From assembly GCA_025356665.1 (NCBI GenBank), contig JANXRV010000146.1:51581-115580 (forward strand): a stretch of DNA of 64,000 nt, written 5' to 3'. The notes below the pieces were generated by a model. That model worked only from the letters and a program-made list of their open reading frames with translations, was not told the DNA's origin and searched no databases. The position numbers and the translations under genes are program-made. Shown here in pieces: positions 8,955 through 17,903 of the stretch (its first letter is position 1; every line of letters starts with the position of its first letter). The DNA is from CAITSH01 sp025356665 (GTDB lineage: Bacteria; Pseudomonadota; Gammaproteobacteria; Burkholderiales; SG8-39).

Positions 8955-9326
8955 CTAGACGATCTTGCAGGGAATGACGATGTCCTCGTCGTAGGAGTAC
9001 ATCGCGCAAAGGCGGTGATAGCCGTCGGCGATGACCACCTTGCCGTTTTCGCTGTTGCGCAGCAGCAGCAGCGGCGACAAGGCCTTGCCGGCGGCGATTT
9101 TCTCGAGGTTTTTTCCGACATGGGCGTTGCTGGTGCCGAGCAGGGACAGGCTTGAGGCGCGAAAGATGTCCTTGGCCTTGAATTCGCTCATGGGTGCACG
9201 CCGGAGTTTCTCCACCTGCGCGGCCGCGGCATGGTCGTCGTAGATGAGGCGCAAATAGGACAGGGCGGCCGGATAGTCGTGCTCTTCGGGTTCGGACAGC
9301 CACTTCAATGCGGGTCTTTGCGCCAT
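8955..9326 (-). CDS. Small ParB/sulfiredoxin-fold-like protein
   Basis: 123 residues from the ATG at 9326, which has GGAGAGG upstream. A longer frame back to 9431 would remove this ribosome site. The C-terminal part contains KVVIADGYHRLCAM, close to the DGxHR motif of ParB-type domains, in which a His-Arg pair binds nucleotide. The central KAKDIFRAS and a lysine/isoleucine-rich segment support that fold. There is no DNA-binding helix-turn-helix, so partitioning is unlikely. It could be a stand-alone ParB-like nucleotide-binding or sulfiredoxin-like protein. I do not recognise a named family. Confidence 0.6.
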   Translation of the reverse strand: MAQRPALKWLSEPEEHDYPAALSYLRLIYDDHAAAAQVEKLRRAPMSEFKAKDIFRASSLSLLGTSNAHVGKNLEKIAAGKALSPLLLLRNSENGKVVIADGYHRLCAMYSYDEDIVIPCKIV

Positions 9327-9427
9327 CGCCAACACCTCTCCTGACAGCTTGCGCCTGAACATGCCGGCAATCCGGTCCTGTGCGGGCCGGTGCGGGCCAG
9401 TGCTAGCTCCGCGTCCAGTGTACCGTT

Positions 9428-10351
9428 TCAAATGACGTTGTGCGGCTGCTCGATCATGTGCTGGTAGATCAGGCTGTGCAGGATCATGTCATCGTTGGGC
9501 TGAAGATCCTCGAACTCGATGCCATGATGCACCATCGGCGCCTGCGCGCTCTGGCCGGGTTCATCGTCGCGAAAAACGGCGCGGATGACGGCGTTGGTTT
9601 TCAGCAGCAGGTCCATGTTGTGCAGGTTGACCCGGAATGTCAGCGCCAGTTTCTGCCCCTTATCGCCAAGCGGCTTGCGCGCATCGATCAGGGCGCCGCT
9701 GTAACTGATGTTCACGATCATGCCCGATGCCGCCTCGGCCTCCGACGTTTCGGCGCGAACGATGGAGGCGATGATGCGGATGCGGATGCGCGGCGATTTG
9801 CGCACCACAGCGCCCTCGATCTGGTGTGGGAAGGACAGGTGCAGGTAATCGAACGGCAGCTTGCAGACGCGTGTCACGACACTGGAAAAAGCGAATGCGT
9901 TCTGTCCGGAAAAAACCCGTGCGACGACCAGATCCTCCTTTAGCAGCGCAACGCGAAGGCCGTTCACCGACGGGCTGGTGACCAGGATGCTGGCCGGCTC
10001 GTGGTAGCCGATCAGCTTGACGATGTGGCGCTCCGGGCCGAGGCTCGCCGGCGGCGCAAGCTGGATGCGATCGCCGGCCTTGAGGCCCATGTCGTGGAAG
10101 GTGAATATTTCTCCCGGCGTTTGCGCCGGTTCCGGTTCCGCGGATGTGCCGCGGTCCTTGGTCTCCGGCCTGCTTGAAGAGTGCAGGCTGAGTTCGCGCA
10201 TCGGACCCGCGTCAAGTAACTGTTGCAACTGCGCTTCGTCCGCGACCGATTCGCCCTGTGCCTTCAGCAGGGCGTGCTTGTGGTCGTAAATGGCCCACGG
10301 CAAGGGCCGGCCAAGCGCAACTTCGCTTTGTGTGACTGCTACTAGACTCAC
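9428..10351 (-). CDS. YcgR-like PilZ-domain protein
   Basis: 307 residues from the GTG at 10351, which sits 8 bases after AGGAGG on the minus strand. This start is preferred to an upstream frame that has no ribosome site. The N-terminal two thirds include a beta-rich region like the YcgR/flagellar-brake N-terminal domain (about 105-190). The C-terminal PilZ domain follows, with RKSPR near residue 200 and NISYSG about 35 residues later. These are the RxxxR and (D/N)xSxxG motifs that bind cyclic-di-GMP, and both are intact. The protein is cytoplasmic and probably a c-di-GMP effector for flagella or surface traits. The GGDEF-EAL gene is 2 kb away. Confidence 0.88.
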   Translation of the reverse strand: MSLVAVTQSEVALGRPLPWAIYDHKHALLKAQGESVADEAQLQQLLDAGPMRELSLHSSSRPETKDRGTSAEPEPAQTPGEIFTFHDMGLKAGDRIQLAPPASLGPERHIVKLIGYHEPASILVTSPSVNGLRVALLKEDLVVARVFSGQNAFAFSSVVTRVCKLPFDYLHLSFPHQIEGAVVRKSPRIRIRIIASIVRAETSEAEAASGMIVNISYSGALIDARKPLGDKGQKLALTFRVNLHNMDLLLKTNAVIRAVFRDDEPGQSAQAPMVHHGIEFEDLQPNDDMILHSLIYQHMIEQPHNVI

Positions 10352-10469
10352 GGAAATGCCTCCTGTTACCGCCTGCTGCAGGATTATCGGAAAAGGTCGG
10401 CCGATCTTGAATTTAAAGTTCCGGGACGCCGGATTCGCCCAGATGGCCGGGGCAGGGCGTTTGCAAACA

Positions 10470-10504
10470 GGCTGGAAACCCGCGCCAGACGGGCATTTCC
10501 AGCC
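10470..10504 (-). repeat. 35-bp REP-like hairpin, copy A
   Basis: Imperfect palindrome between two divergent genes. Its reverse complement reads GGCTGGAAATGCCCG then TCTGGCGCGGG then TTTCCAGCC. It shares the 19-base stretch AAATGCCCGTCTGGCGCGG with the copy at 35683. Lying in a divergent region, it cannot serve as a terminator for either neighbour. Confidence 0.75.
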
Positions 10505-10614
10505 TATTTGCCGGCCTGTCGTCGCCATGGCGGTTGCCGCTGGTGTTTGTTGCGGTGGCGCGGCGCGGCGTTTCGGCTACACTGCGCGGGCTTTGTCATT
10601 GCACGCCAATCTTC

Positions 10615-11388
10615 ATGTCCGCTCCTTCGCAAGAATTCATTTTTATCCAGGGCCGCAAGCTCGAAACCAGCTTCATTCCGGCCGGCCGTGCCGGCGTACC
10701 GGCCCTGGTGCTGCTTCACGAGGGCCTCGGTTCGGTCTCACTCTGGCGCGATTTTCCTGCCAAGCTGGCTGCCGCGACCGGATGCGCGGTGCTGGCCTAT
10801 TCGCGCTACGGTTACGGCCAATCCGATGTGCTCGATTCGCCGCGGCCTGTCGAGTACATGCATCGCGAGGCACTCGATGTCCTGCCCGAACTGCTGGCAC
10901 GTCTTTCCATAGACGCCCCGGTGCTGGTCGGGCATAGCGACGGCGCCTCGATTGCGCTGATCAACGCCGGCGCCCGCCATGCCGTGCGCGGTGTCGTCGC
11001 CATGGCGCCGCATGTGTTTGTCGAGGACGTGTCAGTGAAATCCATCGCCGAGGCGAAGCTGGCATTCGAACAAACCGACTTGCCGCAAAAACTCGCGCGC
11101 CATCACACCGACAGCGCAAAAACCTTCTACGGCTGGAACGATACCTGGTTGCATGCGGATTTCCGCCCTTGGAACATCGAGGAATACCTGCCTTCGATCC
11201 GCTGTCCGGTGCTGGCCATCCAGGGTCTTGATGACGAGTACGGCAGCATGGCGCAGCTCGAGGCCATCGCGGCGCAGGCGGGCGGGGCGGTGGAATTGCT
11301 CAAGCTCCCGGCCTGCAGGCATTCGCCGCATCGCGACCAGCCCGCAGCGGTGCTTGGCGCCATTGCCCGATTTGTCGCGGCGCTTTGA
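10615..11388 (+). CDS. Alpha/beta hydrolase
   Basis: 257 residues from the ATG at 10615, the start that places the first beta-strand correctly. The fold markers are LHEGLGS (oxyanion loop, near 35), the nucleophile elbow GHSDGAS with Ser108, an acidic residue in QGLDDEYG near 205, and the His in CRHSPHRDQP near 238. This is a full Ser-Asp-His triad. The small size and HEGLG loop resemble MenH/esterase-type hydrolases. A TACACT hexamer at 10578 could be its -10 element. The substrate is unknown, and it has no obvious operon partner. Confidence 0.88.
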   Translation: MSAPSQEFIFIQGRKLETSFIPAGRAGVPALVLLHEGLGSVSLWRDFPAKLAAATGCAVLAYSRYGYGQSDVLDSPRPVEYMHREALDVLPELLARLSIDAPVLVGHSDGASIALINAGARHAVRGVVAMAPHVFVEDVSVKSIAEAKLAFEQTDLPQKLARHHTDSAKTFYGWNDTWLHADFRPWNIEEYLPSIRCPVLAIQGLDDEYGSMAQLEAIAAQAGGAVELLKLPACRHSPHRDQPAAVLGAIARFVAAL

Positions 11389-11467
11389 CGATAAAAAGGG
11401 AGCGGCGCTGGCTTTAAAGCACGCGAATCACCGCCGGCCGACATGCATCGCGGTGCGCGTGGCGGAA

Positions 11468-13069
11468 TCAGCTGCGGCGTGGCTCCAGCGATTTGGTGTA
11501 AAGCGTGGCGCCGGTCAAATCTTTCAGCGCCACCGTCATCGCCGCAGACTTGGCATCGATTTTTACTTCGCCGTAAAACTGCAGGTTGGCAGTGGGCGGG
11601 GTATTCTGCTTTTGCGGCGCTTTTTCGTACATCACGGTGATGCCGAAAGTGCCATCCTTGGGATTGGGACCAAAGCTGCCGGCGTTGAGCGGACCGGAGA
11701 CGAATTCCCAGAAGCCGTCGAAGTCGCTGAACTTTGCCTTGGCCGGATCGTAGTAATGCGCGGCGGTGTAGTGTACGTCGGCGGTCAGCCACACCACGTT
11801 GCGAATACGATTTTTCTTGATCCAGGACAGCAGGCGGGCGAGTTCCAACTCGCGGCCGCTGGGCACACCGTCCACGCCGTTGGCAAGGGCCTCCCACTTG
11901 TCGCGCCCCTGCGCATCCTTGCCGTCGGGTACGCCAAGGCCGAGGGGCATGTCGGCGGCGATGACCTTCCACACTGCCTTGGACGCTTTTAGCTCGCGCT
12001 TGAGCCATTCGATCTGCGTGTTGCCCATGAAGGCGGTGTCCTCGCCTTCCTGCGTCTGCGTGTTGTGCGAATTGGCACCGCGATAACTGCGCATGTCCAC
12101 GACCATCACGTCGAGCAGCGGGCCGTAGGCAATGGTGCGATAGACGCGCTCGGCTTCGTCCTGGGTGTGCCAGCGCATCGGCGCGTATTCAAGAAAGGCG
12201 CGTGTGGCGCGGGCGGTCAGCAGTGGCACATTTTTTTCGGTGTAGCGTGCGTCGCCCGACAAGTCCTTGCTGTCCGACCAGTTGTTGGTGACCTCATGGT
12301 CATCCCACTGCCAGATCTGCGGCACCTCGGCGTTGAAGCGGCGCACGTTGTCATCGACGAGGTTGTAGCGGTGGTTGCCGCGAAAGTCGTTGAGGGTCTC
12401 GGCGACCTTGCTTTTTTCCGGTGTGGTGATGTTCTTCCAGATCGTGCCGTCATCGAGCTTGATTTCGGGTGGGATGATCCCGTCGGCGTAAATGGTGTCG
12501 CCGCAGTGGATGAAAAAATCCGGGTTGTCACGGCGCATGGTCTCGTAGCACTTCATGCCGCCCCATTCGGGGTTGATGCCAAAGCCCTGGCCGGCGGTGT
12601 CGCCTGACCAGAGGAATTTGATGTCCTTGCGTTTGGTCGGCGCGGTGCGAAAGCGGCCGGACACCGGCTCGGACAGGGCGTGGCCGCTGGAAGCATCCTC
12701 AAAGCGTACCTGGTAATAGACCTCCTCGCCGGAGGGCAGGCCGGGGAGGTCAAGCCGGGCGGTGAAGTCGGTCACATCAAGGGCCATGGGGCCGCGCACT
12801 TTGCGGCTGTCGCGAAAGGCCGGGTTCATGGCGTACTCTACAAGCATGCGTGCCGGCCGGTCGGTACGGCTCCAGATCATGGCGCTGTTGGCCAGCACAT
12901 CACCGGACATCACGCCTTGGGCGATGGCCGGGCGCATTCGCTCGGAGGTAATGACTGCGGGGGATTGCGCGAGGCCGGCGCGTGGCAGTAGGGTCGTGGA
13001 GGCGGCGAGCGTTCCCAGGGCGGCGGAGTGAACGAGAAACCGGCGGCGAGGCATAAAGATTTTGTCCAT
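11468..13069 (-). CDS. phoD: PhoD-type alkaline phosphatase/phosphodiesterase, Tat-exported
   Basis: 533 residues. The N-terminus has a twin-arginine signal (RRRFLV followed by a hydrophobic stretch and an Ala-Gln cleavage site near 35). A small N-terminal Ig-like domain (about 45-135) is followed by the metallophosphoesterase core with HCGDTIYAD, WDDHEVTNNW and LTADVHY. These supply the Asp, Asn and His ligands for the Ca/Fe centre of PhoD. Length and layout match Bacillus PhoD. It should work in the periplasm, releasing phosphate from phosphodiesters. A Pho box was not evident upstream. It is a single gene with no co-directional partner. Confidence 0.93.
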   Translation of the reverse strand: MDKIFMPRRRFLVHSAALGTLAASTTLLPRAGLAQSPAVITSERMRPAIAQGVMSGDVLANSAMIWSRTDRPARMLVEYAMNPAFRDSRKVRGPMALDVTDFTARLDLPGLPSGEEVYYQVRFEDASSGHALSEPVSGRFRTAPTKRKDIKFLWSGDTAGQGFGINPEWGGMKCYETMRRDNPDFFIHCGDTIYADGIIPPEIKLDDGTIWKNITTPEKSKVAETLNDFRGNHRYNLVDDNVRRFNAEVPQIWQWDDHEVTNNWSDSKDLSGDARYTEKNVPLLTARATRAFLEYAPMRWHTQDEAERVYRTIAYGPLLDVMVVDMRSYRGANSHNTQTQEGEDTAFMGNTQIEWLKRELKASKAVWKVIAADMPLGLGVPDGKDAQGRDKWEALANGVDGVPSGRELELARLLSWIKKNRIRNVVWLTADVHYTAAHYYDPAKAKFSDFDGFWEFVSGPLNAGSFGPNPKDGTFGITVMYEKAPQKQNTPPTANLQFYGEVKIDAKSAAMTVALKDLTGATLYTKSLEPRRS

Positions 13070-13141
13070 CAGTACACTCCATGCGAAAGGGGAATGCGAT
13101 CGACTTTAACGACCCCGTGTGACAGGCTTGTGAACGGTGCG

Positions 13142-14020
13142 TCAGTTTTTGGATACCGCCCGCTGCGGGGCGTTGAAAACGAACATCGACACGATCACCA
13201 GCGCGGCGCCGAGCAGTTGCAGAGGGTTCATGTATTGCTCGAGTATCAACGCGGCGAAAACGATCACACCCACCGCCTCGAAGTTCATGAAAAATCCGGT
13301 GCGTACGGCACCCAACACGCTGATCGCCGTCATGGTGCCCACAATCGCCACAAAGTAGGCGAGGGGCGCACCGGCAAAGCCTATCCATCCGCTGGCTGTC
13401 GCCGGAAACATCACATCGCCGGTAATGATGCATGCAAAGACGAAAATTCCGGTTGCGGACATGATCATGTGCAGGGTGTGTGTTTGAGACTTGCGGCCGC
13501 CCAGCATCCGACCCGACAGGTACATCAGACCACCCCAGCTTGTCGCGGCCGATATCGCGTACGCAAGACCCAGCGGGTCAAGCGGGCCGCCTTTTGCCTG
13601 CAGCGTCAGTGCCAGTCCTATGAGCGACAGGATCAGCGCGGCGGCGACACGCAGTGTTGGTTTGTCCTTGCCGGTCATCCAGCTGACTATGCTCAGCAAC
13701 ACCGGGTAAGTGTAAAAAATGAGCAAGGCGTTGGAAACGGGCAGGCGGGCGATGGCTTGGTTGAGGAAAAAATTCGACAGGGCGAGTAGCACGCCCAGGG
13801 CGAGCGAGATATTGCGCTCGTTGGCAGGCAGGCGCCACTTTGCTCCGCTCCAGACCAGATAGGACCACAGCGCCACCAGCACGAACAGCGCGCGTGCGGT
13901 GATGACCGTGAGCACATTACTGCCACCATCGTAAGCCAGCCGGACAAAAATGGAGACCAGGGCGTACGCGAATGCGACACCTATGGCGTAAGCTGTGTTG
14001 ACGGGGATTCGGGTTTGCAA
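13142..14020 (-). CDS. EamA-family (DMT) transporter
   Basis: 292 residues from the TTG at 14020, 6 bases after AAAGGA. The upstream extension is Pro/His-rich and not membrane-like. Ten hydrophobic segments are visible, arranged as two five-helix EamA repeats (about 5-135 and 150-285), with the repeat-typical YTYPVL and AATSWGGLMYL. This is a drug/metabolite transporter superfamily permease of the inner membrane, probably an exporter. Substrates vary too much in the family to guess. Confidence 0.9.
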   Translation of the reverse strand: MQTRIPVNTAYAIGVAFAYALVSIFVRLAYDGGSNVLTVITARALFVLVALWSYLVWSGAKWRLPANERNISLALGVLLALSNFFLNQAIARLPVSNALLIFYTYPVLLSIVSWMTGKDKPTLRVAAALILSLIGLALTLQAKGGPLDPLGLAYAISAATSWGGLMYLSGRMLGGRKSQTHTLHMIMSATGIFVFACIITGDVMFPATASGWIGFAGAPLAYFVAIVGTMTAISVLGAVRTGFFMNFEAVGVIVFAALILEQYMNPLQLLGAALVIVSMFVFNAPQRAVSKN

Positions 14021-14274
14021 AAGAAGTCCTTTGACGGGCAGTCGCCCGCGTGGGTGAGGTTGATTCGGATGGGTGTGTCGGCGGGTGGCGGTGTTTGCGA
14101 GTGGCGGCTTTTTATTGTTCGACGGGCATTGCACGCTGGAATTGTGTGTTCCCGCGGCATTGCCCGGCGCCGGTAAGTAGCCTCAAAAGCTTAACGGATT
14201 CTTCCCTCGGGCGGCGCTGTGAATGCGTTGTGCCGGATCGGCTTTTAGGCGGCATGGCGCCCTCTGCCCAAGGC

Positions 14275-14280
14275 TATAAT
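14275..14280 (+). promoter_or_regulatory. Possible -10 element (TATAAT)
   Basis: A perfect TATAAT, 31 bases before the TTG start of the MFS gene and preceded by GGC. A matching -35 at 17 bases is not evident, so it may be an extended or weak promoter. Only the hexamer is seen. Confidence 0.4.
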
Positions 14281-14310
14281 GATCCCCATAACACTAAAGA
14301 AAGTCCCCGT

Positions 14311-15513
14311 TTGAATACTGCTTCGACGCTGCGCGCCGATGTGCGCACCATCGGGCTGATCGGGATTGCGCACCTCACCAGCCATTTCTTCCAGCTCGTG
14401 ATTCCGCCCATGTTCCCGCTGCTCAAGGAGGAGTTTGGCGTCGGTTATACGGAGCTTGGCTTCGTGATGACGCTGTTTTTCATTATCTCCGGCGGCTTTC
14501 AAACGGTGGCTGGTGTGCTTGCCGACCGCTTCGGCGGGGGGCGCGTGCTGTTGTGGGGCTTGGCCTTGCTTTCCTGCGGCATCATCCTCGCCGCATTCGC
14601 GCCGTCCTATCCCTTGCTGATCCTGGCGGCATTGGTGGCGGGTCTCGGCAACAGCGTTTTTCACCCGGCGGATTTCGCCGTCTTGAACGCACGCGTAAAT
14701 CCGTCGCGCCTCGGTCATGCCTTTAGTGTTCACAACATCGGCGGGCATCTGGGGTGGGCAATGGCGCCGGTGTACACGGTCGCCATGGCAGCGTTCGGCT
14801 GGCGTTCCGCGTTGCTTGGCGCCGGTTTGCTGGGAGGCGCGATTTTTTTGCTGCTGCTGTGGCAGCGTGAGGCCTTGCGCACTGATATTCGCACTGCCGC
14901 GCCTGGCGGCACCGCCGCAACCGGGAGCGCGCGCGTGCTGCTGGCGCCGCGGGTGCTCCTGTGCTTTGTATTTTTCGTATTGCTGTCGATTTCGATGGTG
15001 GGGACGCAGAACTACCTCATCCCTGTGCTGCGCGCGCTCTACGATGCGCCCCTCCTGCTGGCCAGTTCGGCACTGACCGCGTACTTGCTCGGTAGCGCGG
15101 CGGGGACGTTCACCGGAGGCTTTATCGCCACGCGCACCCGCCATCCGGAGCGGGTCACCGCAGCCGGTGTTGCGGCGCTGGCGCTGTTTTATTTTCTCCT
15201 TGCGAGCGGTGTCGTCCCGCAGGCATTGTTGCTGGTGACTGCCGCAGTTTCCGGCTTTGCCCTCGGGGTGGTCCTTCCGGCGCGCGACCTGATCGTACGC
15301 GATGCGGCGCCGCCAGAGAGTCGCGGCAAGGTCTACGGATTTGTCTACTCGGGCCTCGACCTTGGAGCGGCCATCGCCCCGGTGTTGATCGGCTGGCAGC
15401 TTGATCGCGGGCAGTCCGGCGGCCCTTTGCTTACGCTCGCTGTATTGCTGTCGTTCAGTGTCCTGCTCATTGTGCAGACTCAGCGCCTGCAGCGGCGTGC
15501 GAGATCCGTCTGA
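14311..15513 (+). CDS. Major facilitator superfamily transporter
   Basis: 400 residues from the TTG at 14311, with an AAAGAAAG purine stretch upstream. About twelve transmembrane helices are visible in two halves. The DRFGGGRV loop between helices 2 and 3 is the MFS signature A motif, and the C-terminal half has the related GFIATRTRH. It resembles the fosmidomycin-resistance-type/FSR branch in the N-terminal HLxSHFFQL. A Rid gene follows 39 bases later on the same strand, so transport and Rid function may be coupled. The convergent Rieske operon could supply the substrate context. Confidence 0.9.
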   Translation: MNTASTLRADVRTIGLIGIAHLTSHFFQLVIPPMFPLLKEEFGVGYTELGFVMTLFFIISGGFQTVAGVLADRFGGGRVLLWGLALLSCGIILAAFAPSYPLLILAALVAGLGNSVFHPADFAVLNARVNPSRLGHAFSVHNIGGHLGWAMAPVYTVAMAAFGWRSALLGAGLLGGAIFLLLLWQREALRTDIRTAAPGGTAATGSARVLLAPRVLLCFVFFVLLSISMVGTQNYLIPVLRALYDAPLLLASSALTAYLLGSAAGTFTGGFIATRTRHPERVTAAGVAALALFYFLLASGVVPQALLLVTAAVSGFALGVVLPARDLIVRDAAPPESRGKVYGFVYSGLDLGAAIAPVLIGWQLDRGQSGGPLLTLAVLLSFSVLLIVQTQRLQRRARSV

Positions 15514-15552
15514 CCCGGCTGCATCAATCCGTTTTCCCACCAAGGAGCATAT

Positions 15553-15957
15553 ATGCGTTACGAAAAAATATCGGCCCCGGGCGTCCCTGAGCCAAAACCG
15601 CGCAGCTACACCAACTGCAAGAAAGTCGGGGACCAAGTATTCATCTCCGGTATGGTCGCATGGGACGAGCAAGCTCGGCCCCTCGGCGGGAACGACGCCT
15701 ATGAGCAGTCGCGCATCATTTTCGGCTACATCAAGGCGTTGATGGAGGCCTCCGGCGGCACCATCGACGATGTCATGACGATGACTGTTTACACCACAGA
15801 CATGCGCTACCAGCCGGATTTCTGGAAGGCCCGATCCGAATTTTTTAGCGGTGACTTTCCGTGCTCGACGCTGGTTTGCGTGCATTCGCTCTTCCTGCCG
15901 CAACTGCTGATCGAAGTGAGCGCAACCGGTGTGATTGGCGCGGGCGCCGCAGCTTGA
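15553..15957 (+). CDS. RidA/YjgF-family protein without the catalytic Arg
   Basis: 134 residues, AAGGAG upstream of the ATG. The Rid fold is clear: VFISGMVAW, a helix with YIKALMEASGGTIDDVMTMTVY, and the final strand LLIEVSATG. In active imine deaminases (RidA subgroup) an Arg follows the Pro of the PxR(s/a) strand. Here the stretch is PCSTLVCV, so that Arg is replaced by Ser. This places it with the Rid4-Rid7-like subgroups whose activities are largely unknown. It is co-directional with the MFS gene and convergent with the oxygenase cluster. A role as isomerase, hydrolase or chaperone in catabolism is inference. Confidence 0.88.
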   Translation: MRYEKISAPGVPEPKPRSYTNCKKVGDQVFISGMVAWDEQARPLGGNDAYEQSRIIFGYIKALMEASGGTIDDVMTMTVYTTDMRYQPDFWKARSEFFSGDFPCSTLVCVHSLFLPQLLIEVSATGVIGAGAAA

Positions 15958-15989
15958 ACGTGCAATATGCCGTCCCCGGGTGTTGTCGT

Positions 15990-16496
15990 TCAAATGCAGT
16001 AAATATCCACCATCGAGGGTAGATAGTCGTTTTGAAGTACGGTTTTCTTTGCCTTGATGCGCCAGTCATCGCCCTGAAGGCTTAACGCGTATTCTGCATG
16101 ACCGAACAGGGTGGTGGTTTTTTTGTGACGTTGCTCGAAAACGTGGCATGACCAACTGGAGCGCAATTTCATCGAGTGGGCACTTTGCTCGATGACGAGC
16201 ACGGAGCCGAGGATGTGGGTGGTGCGTCGAAGCGGGGTGGTGGCCGGGGATCGTTCCGAACGGATACGCACGATGCGGTCCTCCAGGCCCGCGCGACTGG
16301 CATAGTAAATATGTGCGATTTCTTTTTGCGGGTCTGTCGATAGGTCTTCCTCGGTGAGCCAGGATGGCACCCAGTATTCGCAATCGGTGGAAAACAGCGC
16401 GAGCCATTCATCCCATTGCCGGTCGTCGAGGTAGGCTGCCTCGCGAAATGGTATTTGCCGGCCAAGCTCGTATTTGCTGTCCATGTCAAATCCCAT
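15990..16496 (-). CDS. Aromatic-ring-hydroxylating oxygenase beta subunit (pair 1)
   Basis: 168 residues from the ATG at 16496, which overlaps the end of the alpha gene by 11 bases. A second ATG at 16484 would give 164 residues and is equally possible. The protein has the NTF2-like pattern of Rieske oxygenase small subunits: EAAYLDDRQWDEWLALFSTDCEYWVP near the N-terminus, then RTTHILGSV and a C-terminal DDWRIKAKKTVLQND. It would form the structural (alpha-beta)3 partner of the alpha subunit encoded directly upstream. Coupled translation through the overlap is likely. Confidence 0.92.
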   Translation of the reverse strand: MGFDMDSKYELGRQIPFREAAYLDDRQWDEWLALFSTDCEYWVPSWLTEEDLSTDPQKEIAHIYYASRAGLEDRIVRIRSERSPATTPLRRTTHILGSVLVIEQSAHSMKLRSSWSCHVFEQRHKKTTTLFGHAEYALSLQGDDWRIKAKKTVLQNDYLPSMVDIYCI

Positions 16497-17835
16497 AAGG
16501 CTTTGTTCCGGCGATGCCCGTCTGCAGTAGCCTGCCCCACTCCCGGTAGGTTGCATGGAAGCAGGTTTCGGTTTGCATGTAGTAGGGCCCCTGCGTGCTG
16601 GCGACTGGCGTCATCTGCAATTCAGCGGCACTGGCGTTGGCGCCCGGGGTTTCGGCTTTCATGCCGCGTTGGTAGCCTTGCAACCACTCAAGCCCGGCGC
16701 TCTGAAATCCGACCTGGGCATCCTCGTAGATGGTGGTGTCGTCCGGGGTGGCCATGCCACTGACGTTGAAAAAATCTTCAAACTGGCGCAGGCGCCATGC
16801 TCTTATCTGCGGCGCTTCGCCCACCGGGGCAAGGCACCATACGCGCATTTCTGTCTTGTCGACTGCCAGCGGCCGGAAGGTGCGGATCAGCAGCGAGGTT
16901 GAGTCGGCGATTTGCATGTTTGGGAATATGGTCAGGTTGCGCAGCTTTAGCATCCAGTCGGCCCGCGTTGCCCCGATGCGGGATTTCGCCTCTTCGATGG
17001 TGTTAAAAATCGGGCGGTTTTCAGGTTGCCCCTGGTTAAGCCAGGTCGAGGTGTGGCCGTTTTTAAACGTGAAACTGCCTCCTTGCTGTGTAAAGCGCTT
17101 GCTCCAGTCGAACTGTTTGGCCTCGAGATTGCCGGCTTTTGCCTGTACGCGGCGTTCGACCACCGCCATCAGGCTTGGATGTGTGGATGTCAGGTGATAG
17201 AAGTCGTTGCCGTTGTCCATTTGGAGTTTCCAATTGGCGTCATAGGTGTAGATGATGCGTCCCGGGACGAATTCCATCCCCTGCGGCCCCTGATCCATTG
17301 CAAGGTCGAGCAGTGCCCTTATCTCGCCGAGAAATTCCCGCAATGGCGGCACGTCAGGGTTCAGGCTTCCAAATAAAAGTCCTTTGTAGGATTCAAAGCG
17401 TGGCAGTGGCAGTAAGTTATGGTCGTCCTTGTCAAAGCCCTCGCTGTAGCACCCCGCCTCGCGATCCTTGATGTCAACGCTTTCACCGGCGGTGTTGTAC
17501 GCCCATCCGTGATAGGCGCACACCAGGTATTTTCCATTGCCGCTTTCGGTTCGGCAGACGAGGGCGCCTTTGTGACGGCAGGCGTTGAGAAAAGCGCCAA
17601 GCCCCCCCTTTGGATCGCGTGCGACGAGGACCGAGGTGCGACCTATGCTGCCGGTTATGAAGTCGTTGGCCTTGGGTAGCTGGCTATCGAGTCCGAGGAA
17701 GGACCAGGTGCGCTCGAAAATATGTTTCTGCTCGAGTTCAAACAAGGCCGCGTCAGAAAAGGCCTTGCGATGCACGCGGAACACGCCGTCGTCCCGGCGG
17801 TCGTCCAGGTAGTCGCTGATGTCGATAGGGGGCAT
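16486..17835 (-). CDS. Rieske oxygenase alpha subunit (pair 1)
   Basis: 449 residues from the ATG at 17835 (CAGGAA upstream); the long upstream frame lacks conserved sequence. The Rieske [2Fe-2S] ligands are Cys86, His88, Cys106 and His109 (CRH...CAYH). The mononuclear iron site is visible as NDFYHLTSTH with His214 and His219, and Asp207 or Asp211 is the likely bridging acid. Length and the presence of a beta subunit fit the benzoate/anthranilate/salicylate-type group of ring-hydroxylating oxygenases. It should add dioxygen to an aromatic acid, drawing electrons from a reductase. No reductase or ferredoxin gene is in the cluster. Confidence 0.94.
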   Translation of the reverse strand: MPPIDISDYLDDRRDDGVFRVHRKAFSDAALFELEQKHIFERTWSFLGLDSQLPKANDFITGSIGRTSVLVARDPKGGLGAFLNACRHKGALVCRTESGNGKYLVCAYHGWAYNTAGESVDIKDREAGCYSEGFDKDDHNLLPLPRFESYKGLLFGSLNPDVPPLREFLGEIRALLDLAMDQGPQGMEFVPGRIIYTYDANWKLQMDNGNDFYHLTSTHPSLMAVVERRVQAKAGNLEAKQFDWSKRFTQQGGSFTFKNGHTSTWLNQGQPENRPIFNTIEEAKSRIGATRADWMLKLRNLTIFPNMQIADSTSLLIRTFRPLAVDKTEMRVWCLAPVGEAPQIRAWRLRQFEDFFNVSGMATPDDTTIYEDAQVGFQSAGLEWLQGYQRGMKAETPGANASAAELQMTPVASTQGPYYMQTETCFHATYREWGRLLQTGIAGTKPYGI

Positions 17836-17903
17836 GTTGGATTCCTGCAAAAGGGACTTGTGCGTTGCGTTCGAGCCGTATCGGCTCGCGATGATCTGAC
17901 CGC

